Assembly (NCBI GenBank): GCA_014529385.2
Contig: CM043953.1
Coordinates: 72,691,872-72,755,871 of the forward strand
DNA length: 64,000 bases
Direction of reading: 5' to 3'
Source: Adiantum capillus-veneris
Taxonomy: Eukaryota > Streptophyta > Polypodiopsida > Polypodiales > Pteridaceae
The notes below the pieces were generated by a model. It had not been told where the DNA came from. It ran no database searches and saw nothing but the letters and a program-made list of their open reading frames with translations. The position numbers and the translations under genes were made by a program. Below, in pieces: positions 11,430-23,416 of this stretch; within the stretch, counting starts at the first letter, position 1; the number at the start of each line of letters is the position of its first letter.

Positions 11430-12780
11430 GACATTGCACGCCCTCGTGCAAGCTTTGTCTTTGTGGTTGATTCGTACTTCTTGATCTTATCAATCCATTC
11501 AGCTTTTCATTGTGCGAGGGGTTTGTCCAATTCTTCTTCCTCATCATCCGCTTCTAAACCCTCTTCATCTACTTTCTTTCTTTCCTCTACCATCTTTTTG
11601 CATCATTCTTCTATCAACCTTTGGGCTTCCTCCATGGAGCTCTCTGTCTGTATAATGGGAATTTGTTCTTTTGGCCTGCATTTGACTCACACAAGTGGAG
11701 CAATAATATCTTCCTCTTCATCTTCTTCTTCAATTGTAGTAGTCTGAACTCGGATGGTTTGTATCTCTGTGTTTGGGCTTTATCTTACTGCTTAGTTGAA
11801 TGTTTAATTCTGTCACTTTAGTATCGGTTACTTTGTTCTAATTTGAGCTTTGGCTTCTTGTTCTTCTTTTTCCAGGTGTAGATGAGGAACTTCCTATCAC
11901 CTGGACCGCATGTTTAACTTTGTGCAGAAGGTCAATTTGAGATTATGCTGGTGGCAGTTGGCCAATCATCCCTAGGGCTTGGTATGCTATTCTTGTCAGA
12001 ACTGACCCCACATTTATTTAAGTCTTGTTTCTGTTGTTGCCCTTGAGATTGGCTTCGACAAGATTTTCCAATTTATAGTTGCCGAAGTCGTAGCGGACAA
12101 CTCTTTGTTCTACAAGCCCCATTGCCATGACAATTGCTATGTGTAGGTTGGGCTCAGTCTACCTAGGATAATTCTACACCTTCAAATGCTGTGAAATGAG
12201 CTGCAATAGTAGCTCTGTCTCTGAGTAGACAAGATCCTTGTAAGTGAACTTGTGTCCTTGCTGTTTGACAAAAGCCTTGTTGTTATCTATTGCCTTTGTC
12301 TTTAGCAACAAGTTATGATTGCCTGGAGGTAGATGGAGGGCTTGGTTGTTTAGGTCAATGGCGATTCTAACCTTCACCATCTCTCCATCTTTGGCAGTTA
12401 ATGTCGCCTTGTCGTCCTACTAGATGGAACTCATTAGCTCATGAGCCCTCTGAAAATCTGTACCCATGAAGGGAGCCTGAAAAATGTGTCCATTTGTAGG
12501 CACCTTGATCCCTCAATGACTTCCCTTTGCTGGTATAATATCCACAGCTCCTTCAGAAAGATTTTCGTCTTAACCTTTGTGCCATTGGCCGCTTGGAATT
12601 TTCCAAGACATTGGCCGGTATTTTGGCAAGCTCTTCCTTTGAGGTGTGATCTTTTTCATTGGAGGAGATTTCTACAACTTGAAAGGAGCAACTTCCCACT
12701 TCCTTTTGGGTCTTCTACAAGGCATTCTGGAATCAAAAAGTCACCCTATTAGCTCTTGAATTCGGCCAAAAGGTTGTCAA
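11430..12780 (-). mobile_element. degraded minus-strand retroelement internal region
   Basis: This lies between the LTR junction at 11416 and the primer-binding-site candidate at 12971-12988. The minus strand holds broken but protein-like stretches, including a 68-codon frame at 12174-12380 with VRIAIDLNNQALHLPPG and its upstream extension. No catalytic motif was recognised. It may be the 3' part of the same minus-strand element that supplies the gag remnant at 15480-17700. Confidence 0.4.
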
Positions 12781-14198
12781 AAAAGCTCCAAAAAAAAAAA
12801 CGTAAACTTGACCATAAAATGAAAAATGAGCATAACTTAACCGAAAAAAGTCCAAACTTGACCAAACTTCACCAATGCATCTAGGTCAACTATAGGCACT
12901 AGGTCATGTGGTTACATGTCAGATTTGGCTCTGGGGTACGTGGATTGTGATCCATGTTGGTACGCATCTTGAAGCTCTAGTGATACCACCTGATAATGCA
13001 TGCTTTGGGGATGCTATGGTTCAATTTTTTTTGAATTGCATCACTGGTTTAAGGGATGATGGCCTCGATTAGTGTTCCATTTGGCAATTTTTGGGCTTTG
13101 ACTAGGTTTTGATTTGGCTATGCAAGTGTGCTACTTACCCTGGGGACTTCCTTTGATGCAAATATAGCCTCTGAGAGTTCCCACAAATTCCAACTTTGTT
13201 TGATTGATTTTGTTGTTTGTGCACCTGTTTTGTGTTTTTGTCAGCTTATAAGTGTTCTAGAGCTAAAGTGGTTCATACCTATCCATCTAGTGCAGTGTGG
13301 GTGTCCGATGTCGTTGTAGCAGGCAAAACCGCTACGGAATGTTATAGGTCACAAAAGCTCTCTAGCACTCTCTCTGAACTGAATGAATGGAAATAAGGTC
13401 TAATTTGCCCTTCTAGACTATATGTGTCCGGCTTACCTCAAATTCAATGTGCATACTTATCTTGCTTGCTCATAATTCTTATGACATACCACATGCAGCT
13501 CAGACGGCTCGTCAATTGGACACTTGGTCGCTAATTGTCCTTGATTTTGGAACTTTGGTCCGTTGTAACTTACATCCTCAAAGCTCTTGCTTTTTAGATT
13601 TGACGTTTGCTTTCAAAATTTGAATCCAAATTTCTTGGCTCTGTTTATTAATTTTGATCATTATTAGGTCAAAAAAGAAAGAAAATTATTGAAAATTAGT
13701 ATTAATTGGCCAAAAATTTGCCGAATTTTTTTCTCATAGTCATATGTACATACTCTCACTCTAGGCATTTCACACTTTAAAATTTGTTAATATGGCTCAC
13801 TATTATGCTTGATAAGAGCAAAATTTTGCTAGGCATTAAAAAGGCAAAAGTTTAAGCAACAAATCACACTTTATACAACATACACATGGTTTCTAGTCAT
13901 CTTGCAGCTTAAAATCTTAAAATATTCTACTTCAACTACTGTTACTCCCCTCTTCCCATTCTGAGTCGCTTGAGGTTTGTGCAATGTGCATATGCACAAA
14001 CAACATGTATTATATGCAAGGCCATGGAATGTGGCCCTATCATGCTTATGGAAGAGATGCATTGGTTAACACTATGCTATGCAAAAGTTGGGTATCGAAT
14101 GGATTGTTTAGTGGTTATTGATGGTGAGTTTCACCTAAACTACATTTTCCACATAAAAGTCTTCTTAAACAAATCACTCGTTCTTTGATTGTTGGTTG
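12780..14198. other. no gene recognised
   Basis: AT-rich. Holds one isolated copy of the hairpin motif of the 19125-19973 array (12938-12957) and a candidate primer-binding site just beside it. Nothing else supportable was seen. Confidence 0.55.
12971..12990 (-). promoter_or_regulatory. initiator tRNA-Met primer-binding-site candidate
   Basis: The minus strand reads TGGTATCA-CT-AGAGC, the plant retroelement primer site TGGTATCAGAGC with a 2-base insertion. It is preceded by ...TTATCA, a possible LTR end in CA. The insertion would impair priming, and no LTR partner was proven. Confidence 0.45.
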
Positions 14199-14425
14199 TG
14201 TTACCATATACATGTGGTAGTGATGTGTGTGAACACACTAGGACCGTCGGGGCATTTTTTCCCTCTTTAGGAGGTTTTTTCCCCCGTGCATTATATATAC
14301 GCCCATCACTCTAGGGCTATCTATCTTTCCATTGCACACTAAGTAACACACTCTCTATTGTGTGCCTTGAGCTTCCTTCGTCTTCTCCAAGCTATGTGCG
14401 TTTCTCTGCAACCCTAATTTCAACA
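14199..14425 (+). repeat. copia 5' LTR (227 bp)
   Basis: TGTTACC...CAACA, the same length as the LTR at 3196-3422 with 9 substitutions between them. It is followed directly by ATTGGTATAAGAGCAGG. Confidence 0.93.
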
Positions 14426-14442
14426 ATTGGTATAAGAGCAGG
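14426..14442 (+). promoter_or_regulatory. copia primer-binding site
   Basis: ATTGGTATAAGAGCAGG matches the plant initiator tRNA-Met complement TGGTATCAGAGC with one change (C to A) and lies one base beyond the LTR end. Confidence 0.88.
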
Positions 14443-14683
14443 TTACGTCCTCCCAGGCTTAGTCGTCAACTGCTCCAGCAGACCTGCTCATTTCGGCCTC
14501 CGTTTCCACTACAAGCAGGTCTGCACATGCAATTTCGTCATTTTGTGCAGAATTTCTGTCAGTGCCAATTTCTGCATAACAAGTGCCTTAAAGTCTTCTA
14601 CGGTTTGTGTTATATGGCGCGTGTTGTTCTCGCTCCGTTTCTCCTATTTTTGGGCAGTTTTCACATCAGGTGCAACATTTACC

Positions 14684-15106
14684 ATGGCTGACAACAACGC
14701 AGATGTCTTCAAGATGTTTGTTGTTGTGGACAGGTTGGATGGGGACAATTACCTTATGTGGGCTTATATGATGCAACACGTTCTTGTGTCAAAGGGCGTT
14801 TGGAATATTGTGCAGGGCATTGATGTACATCCTGGTTCTGAGGATGCAGGCAATGTTGAGGATGTTGTAGGTCTTGCTGCAAGGATTGTTGCTATTAGAG
14901 TTGTTTTGCCTATGGTAGAACAATCTCGTTGGGATGTAAAGGATGCGCAGGCTCATGCATTGATTGCGTTGTCTGTGAAGCGCACCATTGTTCCTCACAT
15001 CCGTTCAGCAAAATCTGCAAAACAGGCTTGGGATATATTGGCTGGTCTTCTGAAGTTCTGTGAGAGTAATGGTGCATCTTATATGGGAAGACATCAAATT
15101 GTGTAG
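14684..15106 (+). pseudogene. copia gag, N-terminal fragment
   Basis: The ATG at 14684 (ACCATGG context) opens a 140-codon frame. MADNNADVFK leads into RLDGDNYLMWAYMMQHVL, the typical start of copia gag (DUF4219/UBN2 class: FDG.NY..W...M...L). SAKQAWDILAGLL follows at about 15006-15050. The product would form the particle shell. It stops at 15106, well short of a normal copia gag and with no zinc knuckle, so it is a truncated remnant. The open frame extends upstream to 14360 through the LTR, but that part is not gag. Confidence 0.85.
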
Positions 15107-15480
15107 GCTTTTTGTGTTCGTCATCTTCGGAATGAGATTCCATTTAGATGGCATAACTCTCACTTTGGATTTTATCTCATGTTCCCCAACAAAGGAAGGT
15201 AAATTCCTTAAGGTTGTCGGTTTACTCTCTAAGGATACTTCCATCCCTGCATCTCTCTACAATGAATGTATATCCCCAGGATAGATCTCATGATCCATGT
15301 TGATCTCCAAAATTGGTGATGATAGCAACGTGGCACCGTCTTTTCTATTTCTGATTGTCTTCCATAATGATTGTGGCCACGGCTTGTCTACTTAGGGAAT
15401 TGGCGGCATCTCATGAGATTTGGCCTTATTTATTGTATTCGCGACAACCCTCGTATCTAGTGGTTCCTCATTTGGTTTGG
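15107..15480. other. no gene recognised
   Basis: Flank of the truncated copia gag. No convincing continuation of gag in any frame, and no other domain. Confidence 0.5.
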
Positions 15481-17700
15481 TTGCTTCATCAATTTTGTTT
15501 TATTTTAAGATTCTTGTGTTCTCTTTTTCTAGCTCATGCACAACTTGCTCAAGGGTTTTCCATGTCTCAGGCTACATTAGTAGAGCTTGAGTTGTCTCTA
15601 TGAGCTTTCTGCACATGTCCATTTGTTTTGTTCCAATTTCAAGATGCAGATAGATCAACAATCTCTGTTCCAGTGTTTGATTGTTCTTTAAACTTGCTTC
15701 ATAGGCTTGACAAGGCATGTAAGTGCTCGTTCACTTTCTCAACCAAGATTGAACCTCCTGATATCGTTTTTTGTACTTCTACTCCCTTGACATTTTCTTT
15801 ATTTTCTTGTTCATGTTTGAGTTTTTCCCTAGTTTGGTTTAGTTTAGTCTCCAAGGCCATCTTTTCTCTCAGTCTCTTTGCTTTCATTCTGTCTCTTTTT
15901 GCTTTTCATGATTTTTGTTGAGTCCACATTGATGCATTCTCAAACTCGGTTTGTTCTGGAAGTTTTAGCTCGTATGTCACACTGGCTTATTTTTGGCTGC
16001 CTCTTGAGCTCCTAAGGGAGTCATTATGTATAAATTATGTATATCATGTACGTTCAAGAACTATTTTTTAAACTCCTTATCTATGAGTTTTTGAAAAATA
16101 AAATACACCCTTTTTCTATTCAATCTGTAAATTTTTTCCTGTATGTGAAAATGTGAGAAAAATAAAAATTAATAACCCCTTCTGCTGCACTCACGTGATA
16201 GTAACATAATTATTGAATGAACCCCCTCCCCCCCCCCAAGCTTGAGCTTGAGCTCTAGTTACCACCTTGACAGGAATTGTTGGCTCTGACTCAGATCCAC
16301 TTGAACAAGGTAAAACTACAATGATATTCATAGTCACTTTTTCTTTGTTGTCTGGATTTTTAGCACAATGTTGGATGAGGTGATCTATTGCATATCTGTC
16401 ACAGAATCCAAAGATTTTTGTTTGCTAGCCTTTGTTTGGACAAACTTGTTCCCAATGGTCACCTACATATTTATAGCATGGACCTTCAGGTTGGGTAGCT
16501 GGTGGTGCTCCCATTGGGTGTCTTGTCTTAGGAGGAGATCCTCTAAGCTTGTAATTTTGATTTGCTTCAACATGAGCGTATTTTTGTCCATCGTGAATTG
16601 GTTTCTTGGTGTTTGAGCCACATATGAAGGTTCCATAGCTTCATCTACTCTTGCCCAAAATGCACCATCTTCAGTGGCATACGCTACACACTCAGGCTCT
16701 CTCACATGAGTTTCTACAGGCTCTTCGTAATATAATTTTGGTGGAATCATTGGTGCATTCATGAGTGGTCCTAATGGCTGCATGTATCAACGAACAATGG
16801 CTTGATTGTCTTGAGGTAATGGTGGTTTTGACCCAACACAGGTTGCGATTTGTGTCCACCTTGTACTACATTGTTGGGACCTATCTGGTACCTCGGATGT
16901 GGTGGCAATTGTTGCACTGTTGGAGGTTTGTATGGCCTTTTCCTCAAAAAATTCCGATTATCAAAGTACTCAATTATGCTGTGGTTTATGTATTTCTGCT
17001 CATTGGCACACCACTTCAATACTCTAGGAGCATGTCGTGCTTGTGACTGCTGTGGTCACAAATTGGGATTATGTTGATATGTTTGATTCATCCTTTGACT
17101 CACTTTGTTGACTAATTGATCAACATTTTGTGTGATTGAAGCAGGAGCATTGCGCTTAGTAGATGACTCACTAATGGTAGAAGAGATGTTGATGGTGGTT
17201 GTGTTAGCATCTTGGTTACCTCTCCGTATGACTTGTAGTTGTCAACTAGGCACAACACCACTCTAGTGACTTGTTCAAATGTGGTGCATGCCTACAAGTG
17301 CAAATCCTTCTTGAGAGTTTCATTTCTCAAGCCATGTATATAGTCGATCATCTTGCGATAACTCTCATGCTGGGTATCTCTCAATATACCGTTTGAAGCA
17401 AAGTGAAGCTAAATCGTGTTGTGCTTGATTCCTCTTTTGGAGAATTCCTCCGCAAATTCTTGTGAGAGTTGATCAATATCTAGGAAATATATGTTGTTCA
17501 GTGGTTGGAACCAAGTCAACGCCATTCCTTCCAAGGTCAAACCAAATCCTTCATACTACATATGGAAATCCACAACTTGTTCTACTCTTAAGACCCACTT
17601 AAAGAGTAAAATATGCGCATATGGATCTCTTGATCTATTATACTTTCTAGGCACACACTTCGCCACTTGAGATGGTAACATTCTTTGTGTTTTTGCTACC
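15480..17700 (-). pseudogene. degraded gypsy-type gag remnant
   Basis: Minus-strand frames broken by stops and one MITE. At about 17700-17200 the series GLTLEGMALTWFQPL, the QEFAEEFSKRGIKH block, ILRDTQHESYRKMIDYIHGL matches the retrotrans_gag fold. At about 16480-16330 two Cys/His clusters (CYKYVGDHWEQVCPNK and CDRYAIDHLIQHC) look like a decayed zinc-knuckle pair. At about 15930-15700 a Lys/Glu-rich coiled-coil stretch follows. Family assignment as Ty3/gypsy is moderate, and no intact frame remains. Confidence 0.6.
16011..16240 (+). mobile_element. MITE copy 1 (230 bp, 8-bp target duplication)
   Basis: Flanked by CTTGAGCT at 16003-16010 and 16241-16248. It shares its ends and internal blocks (GTACGTTCAAGA, ACCCCTTCTGC, GCACTCACGTGATAG) with copies at 31980 and 48470. 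An eight-base target duplication and imperfect terminal inverted repeats without coding capacity are typical of hAT-derived miniature elements. It sits inside the minus-strand gypsy gag remnant. Confidence 0.85.
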
Positions 17701-18219
17701 ATTCTCATCTTTCTAGGCTCCCCTACTACAACATCTCTCGCCTCATACCCACTGATAGGTGCTTTGGAAAGAGTTTGGTCAGTTACTCTCTCTTCGAACC
17801 TTCGGTTCTTGTGTCTATAACCCTTTTACTAAAATTTGTGTTTGGAGTCTCACTGCCCCGGTGCGTGGTCATTGGAACCCTCGAACTTAAGGATCCCATC
17901 GTTCTAGGTTCAGAAAAATGTGGTCAACTAAATGAATCTTTTAGCCTCTTTCTCACAGGACTCGTTGTCATGGTATGTGGCCTTGTTTCAGTGACAGTTG
18001 GTCTATGCATGCTAGGGGTAACATAGTACTGGTGGAGAGGCCCTCCAAACTACATATATCCCTCAAACTCTTTGAGATCTACTGCAGAGTACCTCCGGTC
18101 ATACTTACCTAGCATGATCACCCGAGTATCTCTCTCCACTTTGTACGCAAGCACATATAAGAATTTCTACTCCTTAACTCTCTCACATTGGGTTCATCAC
18201 ATCTGTAATAAAGCATTTT

Positions 18220-18560
18220 CTCCCCATTATTGTACTTGTACAAACCCACGTGTGTTTTCCGTGTTGATGTGAGTAGCTACATTCACTCGCCTAAGCTTTG
18301 CATTAGGAATGTCCTGCTTCGGTAACTTTTCCTCAGGCTCAAAATCAACTTTACCTGTGGTGCTTGTCAATCCACACTTGCCCATAATAAAGGGATTGTG
18401 CACAACTAAATACATGTTTCCTTTCTCATGAAAGCATCGATTGCCACTATAATCTACTAGTACTATGAGCTTGATCTCACTAGGTCTCTCTTCAAGTTTC
18501 ACACAGTACCGATCCATACAATCTTTGTAAATTTTAGCACCCTATTTATTTTGAAATTGG
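18220..18560 (-). pseudogene. unrecognised minus-strand open frame, probably retroelement
   Basis: A 96-codon frame with protein-like composition (KLEERPSEIKLIVLVDY, then ENTRGFVQVQ at its end) lies upstream of the gag remnant in the same orientation. I do not recognise a domain. Its position suggests the leader or N-terminus of the same degraded element. Confidence 0.35.
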
Positions 18561-19124
18561 TATTGCAGGTGCAAAGTTTCATGTTTGGTGTTGTTTTTTA
18601 TGGCTTGTTCCCATTTTTTTCCCCTCCTTGAAACTCAACACTCTTGAATCCCTTATCCATATAGGTATAAGATCTCTTTGATGAAGTATCAAAAATACTT
18701 TCCTCCAAAATTGGATCTAAGGTTGGAAAAGTTCCTTACTCTTCAGTGAAAATACGACTTATTTGGTCTCTAGTAGTACGGTTTCTATTTTGGTATAATC
18801 TACCCGATCGCAAATTCATCAAGAAAACTATGCTTGCAAAACCCTGACTTGTTACCTTTTATGATGCATACAATCTTCCAATGGAAGGCAACTTGTGATT
18901 TCCACAACCTGTACAAAAATCACTTGGTGGCAACAAGTTTACAATCGCTCTGTTAGTCAAAATCTGAACCAAGTAGAATTTTATCGTACTTTTGACAAAA
19001 AATTTTATTTTACTTGCAATATGCACAGTGCAAATCCAAATTGAAATTTGGAAATACCACTATACGTTCATGGACAAGAGCTACCTATGGTATGAATCTG
19101 GACCCAACCTGTGATGACAGGGGG

Positions 19125-19973
19125 ACATGGATCACAATCCATGTACCCTTGTGTTAGAATGCATCGAAACTTGATACACAGCTTCCTCCCAGTCCACTAA
19201 TTCCTGCTATATGGTTGTTAAGTGATTTGGATCACTTTAGGTCTCAAAACCTAGGTCTGTTTGGTGGCTTTTAGTCTTGAATGACTTTTGCCATGTTTTG
19301 ACCCACTTCTTGGAGTTATTTTGACAATTTTGCTATCGAATATTTTGGTTGTATTGGTCTTTGCTACTCTGTATGGTCTCTATCCAAAAAATCAAAAAAG
19401 GTACATGGATCGCTATCCATGTTCCATCAAATCTGGACTTCAGTTTTAGCTTGATGATTACTTGCAATCTAAGTAGTCTACTCCACCATTTATTTCTAAA
19501 TTTGGCTATTTTTTTGCTAATCAGAATTGTGTTTGCCTGCGGTTTTTGACTAGCAACTGGTCTTTTGATGATTTGATCAATCTTTTGTTGTTTCTTGCTA
19601 TGATATCCTTTGCAAAAGTTGTCCCATATGTTGCCAACTATCTAATTCTCAAATCTTAGTCCTAGATGAGCAAAAGGTACATGGATTGCAACCCATGTTT
19701 GACCACAGCTAAACATGAAATTTGGTCAACTGTATCCTTGCACTTTGTAGATGTCAGATTTTCACTTATTTTGGATTTAGATCTCAAAAAGTTAAAAAAC
19801 CCCAAATTTTGGTCAATTTCCAAGGTTTTTTGTATCTTTTGTCCAATTCCTTGATTTGAGTGAGTTTTCAGTGTCAATTTCTCACCAAAATTGTATATTC
19901 AATGATCTAGAACCACACTAGACCCAATGGTATCTGTTTTTGTTCATAAGGAGACATGGATCACGATTCATGT
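19125..19973. repeat. array of four evenly spaced 20-bp hairpin motifs
   Basis: ACATGGAT-N4-ATCCATGT occurs at 19125-19144, 19403-19422, 19679-19698 and 19954-19973, start-to-start spacing 278, 276 and 275 bases. Copies 1 and 2 have perfect 8-bp arms; copies 3 and 4 have one mismatch each. Loops differ (CACA, CGCT, TGCA, CACG). Sequence between the motifs is only weakly similar. A fifth motif (ACGTGGAT-TGTG-ATCCATGT) is at 12938-12957 next to a primer-site candidate. Read on the minus strand the array lies upstream of the gag remnant. Confidence 0.8.
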
Positions 19974-19999
19974 TCTTGCACCAAATTGCATGAAACTTT

Positions 20000-21720
20000 C
20001 CAGATTGACTCTTTTGCGTTTTTTAATCCCTTTTTTGCACTTAGTTTTGGACTTTGATTAGCTTTGAGTTCTGACCATCAAATTTCCAAAATTTCAAAGT
20101 TTATGGTCCCTCTTACCAAAATATGGTTTTTGCAAAAAAAATCCTGAACTTCTTAGCCCATTGAGAGAATTTTTTTCCAACTTCCTTACTTGGGCATTTT
20201 TCAAAATGTATACATTTTTCTCTAGCACCATGATCGAGAGATTGTAGCCCTTATAGCCTTATGAACTTTGGCAAGAAACCTCAATGACACACCACTATCT
20301 CGTCTCCAAATTGGTATTAAACATTGCTTGCAAAGAATAATGGGTATTTATGAGATTACTTGTAGTCAATTTTCATGCTTATTTGGAAACAATATGGATG
20401 TAGAGAGTCTATCTCAAGAAAATCCGCCTCTCATATTAACACCTACATTGACTAGCCTAGTCAAATTTAGCCATGACCCATAAGAAAAGGTGCACCGCTT
20501 TGTGTCCATCCACATTAGGCACAAGTAGAATATGCCTTAGCACCATTGTGACCCTTTTTTCCTTGGAGATCTTTTGGATATCGATTTTCTCTATAATTTG
20601 GACATATCTTCATGTTTGCATACTTTCCTCTTAACATAATTCAATCATTATGGCAAGCATGAATCGAATATGATTTATTTCCAACTATCACAAAACATTT
20701 TTGCAGCATCCCTTGAGCCTAACATTGCATTATCTAGTGGCAATATGTGCTTTTTAAGTAACCTACGTAAAGAAAAGCAATAACATAGCTTCCAAAACTA
20801 GTCATTGCATAGTTGGATTAACAAAGCTTAGAGACTCACTTGAAAAGCTCTATGATGCAAGTGTCACTCCATCTAAACTTTGCTTGTATATTGAAAATGA
20901 CCAAGAGTGTCTTCAATTTCCTCATAGAGTGAGGTATCAGCCCTCACGCTTCATGAATGTCATTGTAGGTCAGCCTCTCTATCTCCATGATTGTGGCAAT
21001 CATATCATCAATCTCTGACTCAACGTGAAGGGGTACTAATTGCCTTTGTCACCCTCCAAGATTGAAGGCAATTTAGGCACATGTGTCATATTCTTTGTTT
21101 GGATAGATTCTTAAAAATGTGCTTTGCAACTTATAGAATTTCTATCAAATGTCTACCATTAGAGTCCTAACAAATTGACAGTAAGTAGTTTTTGGTACAC
21201 AAAATGCACAACAATTATGCAAGGCATCTCATAGTGCTTTCATCCATAGATGTCGATGAACTGTGATTGGTAACAACTTGATCAATAAATTCGTCATAGG
21301 CATCAATGTGCTACATTGCAATAATTCAAGTCTGATGCACAATCCATATGCATTGATTACAAGGACAAGACACCCTTTCCAAGAGAGAGGCATCTTGATT
21401 GGACAAATCTACTCATCATTCTTGCTCATAATGCATGTATACATAAAATTAGATCAATTCACTATTTTTTAGGATCAAGTTCAGTATCTGGGATAAGGGT
21501 TACTCATTGGGATAAGGTTAGAGTGCTTCTTAATTAAACTAATGTGCAAGTTTAACATTTGTTGCACTCATTTAAAGTAAAACACAAACATTTAACCTAA
21601 AACATAAACGGCAAACCTAAAGCGTGAACTTAAACCCTAAACTTAGAATGCAAACTTCAAACTCAAATTCTAAACCTACACCATAGCCAAAATGCAAGCT
21701 CAAATTTAAACATCAGACAT
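20000..21720. other. no gene recognised
   Basis: AT-rich DNA with only short frames on both strands. No domain or clear repeat was recognised. Confidence 0.55.
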
Positions 21721-21930
21721 CAAATGCATTGTACTCAAACAGAAATCTAAACTGCAAACCCTAAACCTACAACACAAATTTTAAACTTACAATGCAACAA
21801 AACCTAAAATGCAAACCCTAAACCTACAACACAAATTTTAAACTTACAATGCAACCCTAAACTCAAGCTTCAAACTTGGAACGAAATCATAAAGTCAAGC
21901 CACAATGTAAGTTTAAAATACAATCTTTAA
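21540..21930 (+). repeat. degenerate CCCTAAA-like tract with a 57-bp duplication
   Basis: Scattered CCCTAAAC, ACCTAAA and related units resemble decayed plant telomere repeat (CCCTAAA), though never in long perfect runs. Within it a 57-bp unit starting TGCAAACCCTAAACC at 21753 is repeated at 21810. A looser region of the same type is at 28500-28800. Confidence 0.55.
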
Positions 21931-21934
21931 AAAA

Positions 21935-22650
21935 GAAAAGAAAACTCACAAAGTGTGAGTGTTTAATAAATTATCAACAAAAAAGTTACATGACTAGCCA
22001 TGCTCAAAACGAGCCATGGTGTCAACTAAACCACCACGATCATACATAGATACATCAGTTGATAGGGGAGCCACCCCGAAACTAATCAACCACAATACAA
22101 ACAGACCGGCTGAACAGGGAGCCACCCTCGATAGAAGAAGTATCATCGAAGTGGGTGCCACCAAAAATCCACCCTCTCTCACTGATTAGGATCTTGTCCA
22201 CAATGGACCAAGTAGAGTTGCATGCCGAAGAGGCGATCATGAGACCCAAAAAGGAAACCAAAAGCTTCCACACAGCTAACACTTCCGATCACCAAACCTC
22301 ACCATAGCATCAAGAAGCCAAAGAAGTAACTCTTGGAGTACCTACCAATATGGGTGAGCCCACCACCCACATACCATTGATAACAGCATAGGAGATGCCC
22401 CACATGCAGGGGGCAACCACCCAACTGTGTCCTATCTGCCAAGCATTGATGGATAGCCACAAAACCAGATCCGAAGATAGCCACCGACGCATCTGCTTCC
22501 ACTGCAAGGACCAAGCCAAAACGTACTCAAAACAACACACCATAGCATACCCTCCACCGAAACGAGCCAAGCCGAGCAAACGTATTTCCTCCACAAGAGA
22601 AACGAGTAGCCTCCAAACCCGGGGAACAAAAATAAGCCAAAAGTTGAGCC
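21935..22650 (-). mobile_element. LINE-like 3' fragment (candidate)
   Basis: On the minus strand it repeats GGGTGGCTCCC and ends in ACACTCACACTTTGTGAGTTTT (the hairpin-like CTCACA...TGTGAG), closely resembling CACTCACAATTGTGAGTTTT just before the A-tail of the LINE at 25154-27484. No RT domain is included, so it would be a 5'-truncated insertion. Confidence 0.5.
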
Positions 22651-22795
22651 CTAAAATTAAACCTAAAATGTAAATCTTAAACTCTACCTAAATTGTAAAT
22701 CTAAATTCAAATACACATGCAAACATTAACAAAAATCATAAACCTCCAATCATAAAACCCTTAACTTACAACAACTCAAGTGTAAACCTAGCATG

Positions 22796-22901
22796 TCCCT
22801 ACAATCTTATTTACATTTCTTTTGATGGGAATCTATTGTGATGCTGAGGTGGGTTTGAGGTCGAAAACGGTAGAGGCAACACATGGTCATGTATCAAAAA
22901 G

Positions 22902-22956
<55 letters not shown>

Positions 22957-23110
22957 TCACATGTGTCAGTGCCCAAGAACTCGGTGACAGCTCTATCTCT
23001 TTGTCTTGTGTGTAGGTGATCGTGATGCTGGGAGGAGGGAACTCGGAGGTAGTTGGAGGACAGCAGAAGCGAAGCGGGGTCAATGACGGTAGGGCAACGC
23101 GGGACAGAGG

Positions 23111-23171
<61 letters not shown>

Positions 23172-23354
23172 CCAGAATCCGTGAGGCCATCCCCTGCACC
23201 ACTTTGCAGCAGAAGTTTTCCGTCGATTCCCTGGTATGAAACAACTAGATGCAGTCATCAACGAAGGGAAGCTGGAGCATGGACATCGCCATCGAGGCAC
23301 TCCAAGAGGACCTGCACAGTTGCAATGGGTTCGTTGGATCTCACTGATGGTCAC

Positions 23355-23416
<62 letters not shown>

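Larger units (their letters stand above)
14199..15106 (+). mobile_element. Ty1/copia 5' end: LTR, primer site and truncated gag
   Basis: A complete 227-bp LTR, a tRNA-Met primer site and the gag N-terminus are in the correct order on the plus strand. Homology to copia gag ends abruptly near 15106, so the rest of this element is missing. Although its LTR matches the one at 3196-3422, the 5' half lies to the right of the 3' half, so the two are not halves of one simply interrupted element. Confidence 0.88.

Noticed and set aside
10300-14198. Complete minus-strand element with LTRs at 10300-11416 and from 12991 upward
   Set aside because: The primer-site candidate and polypurine junction fit, but the two presumed LTRs show no convincing similarity by eye, so only the individual sites are reported.
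1-15106. One copia element split by a 10.8-kb insertion
   Set aside because: The 3' half lies left of the 5' half on the same strand, so splitting one element cannot give this order.
22310-22594. 94-codon minus-strand frame as a host gene
   Set aside because: It lies in a LINE-like 3' fragment with repeated GGTGGC units, and several overlapping frames are equally long.
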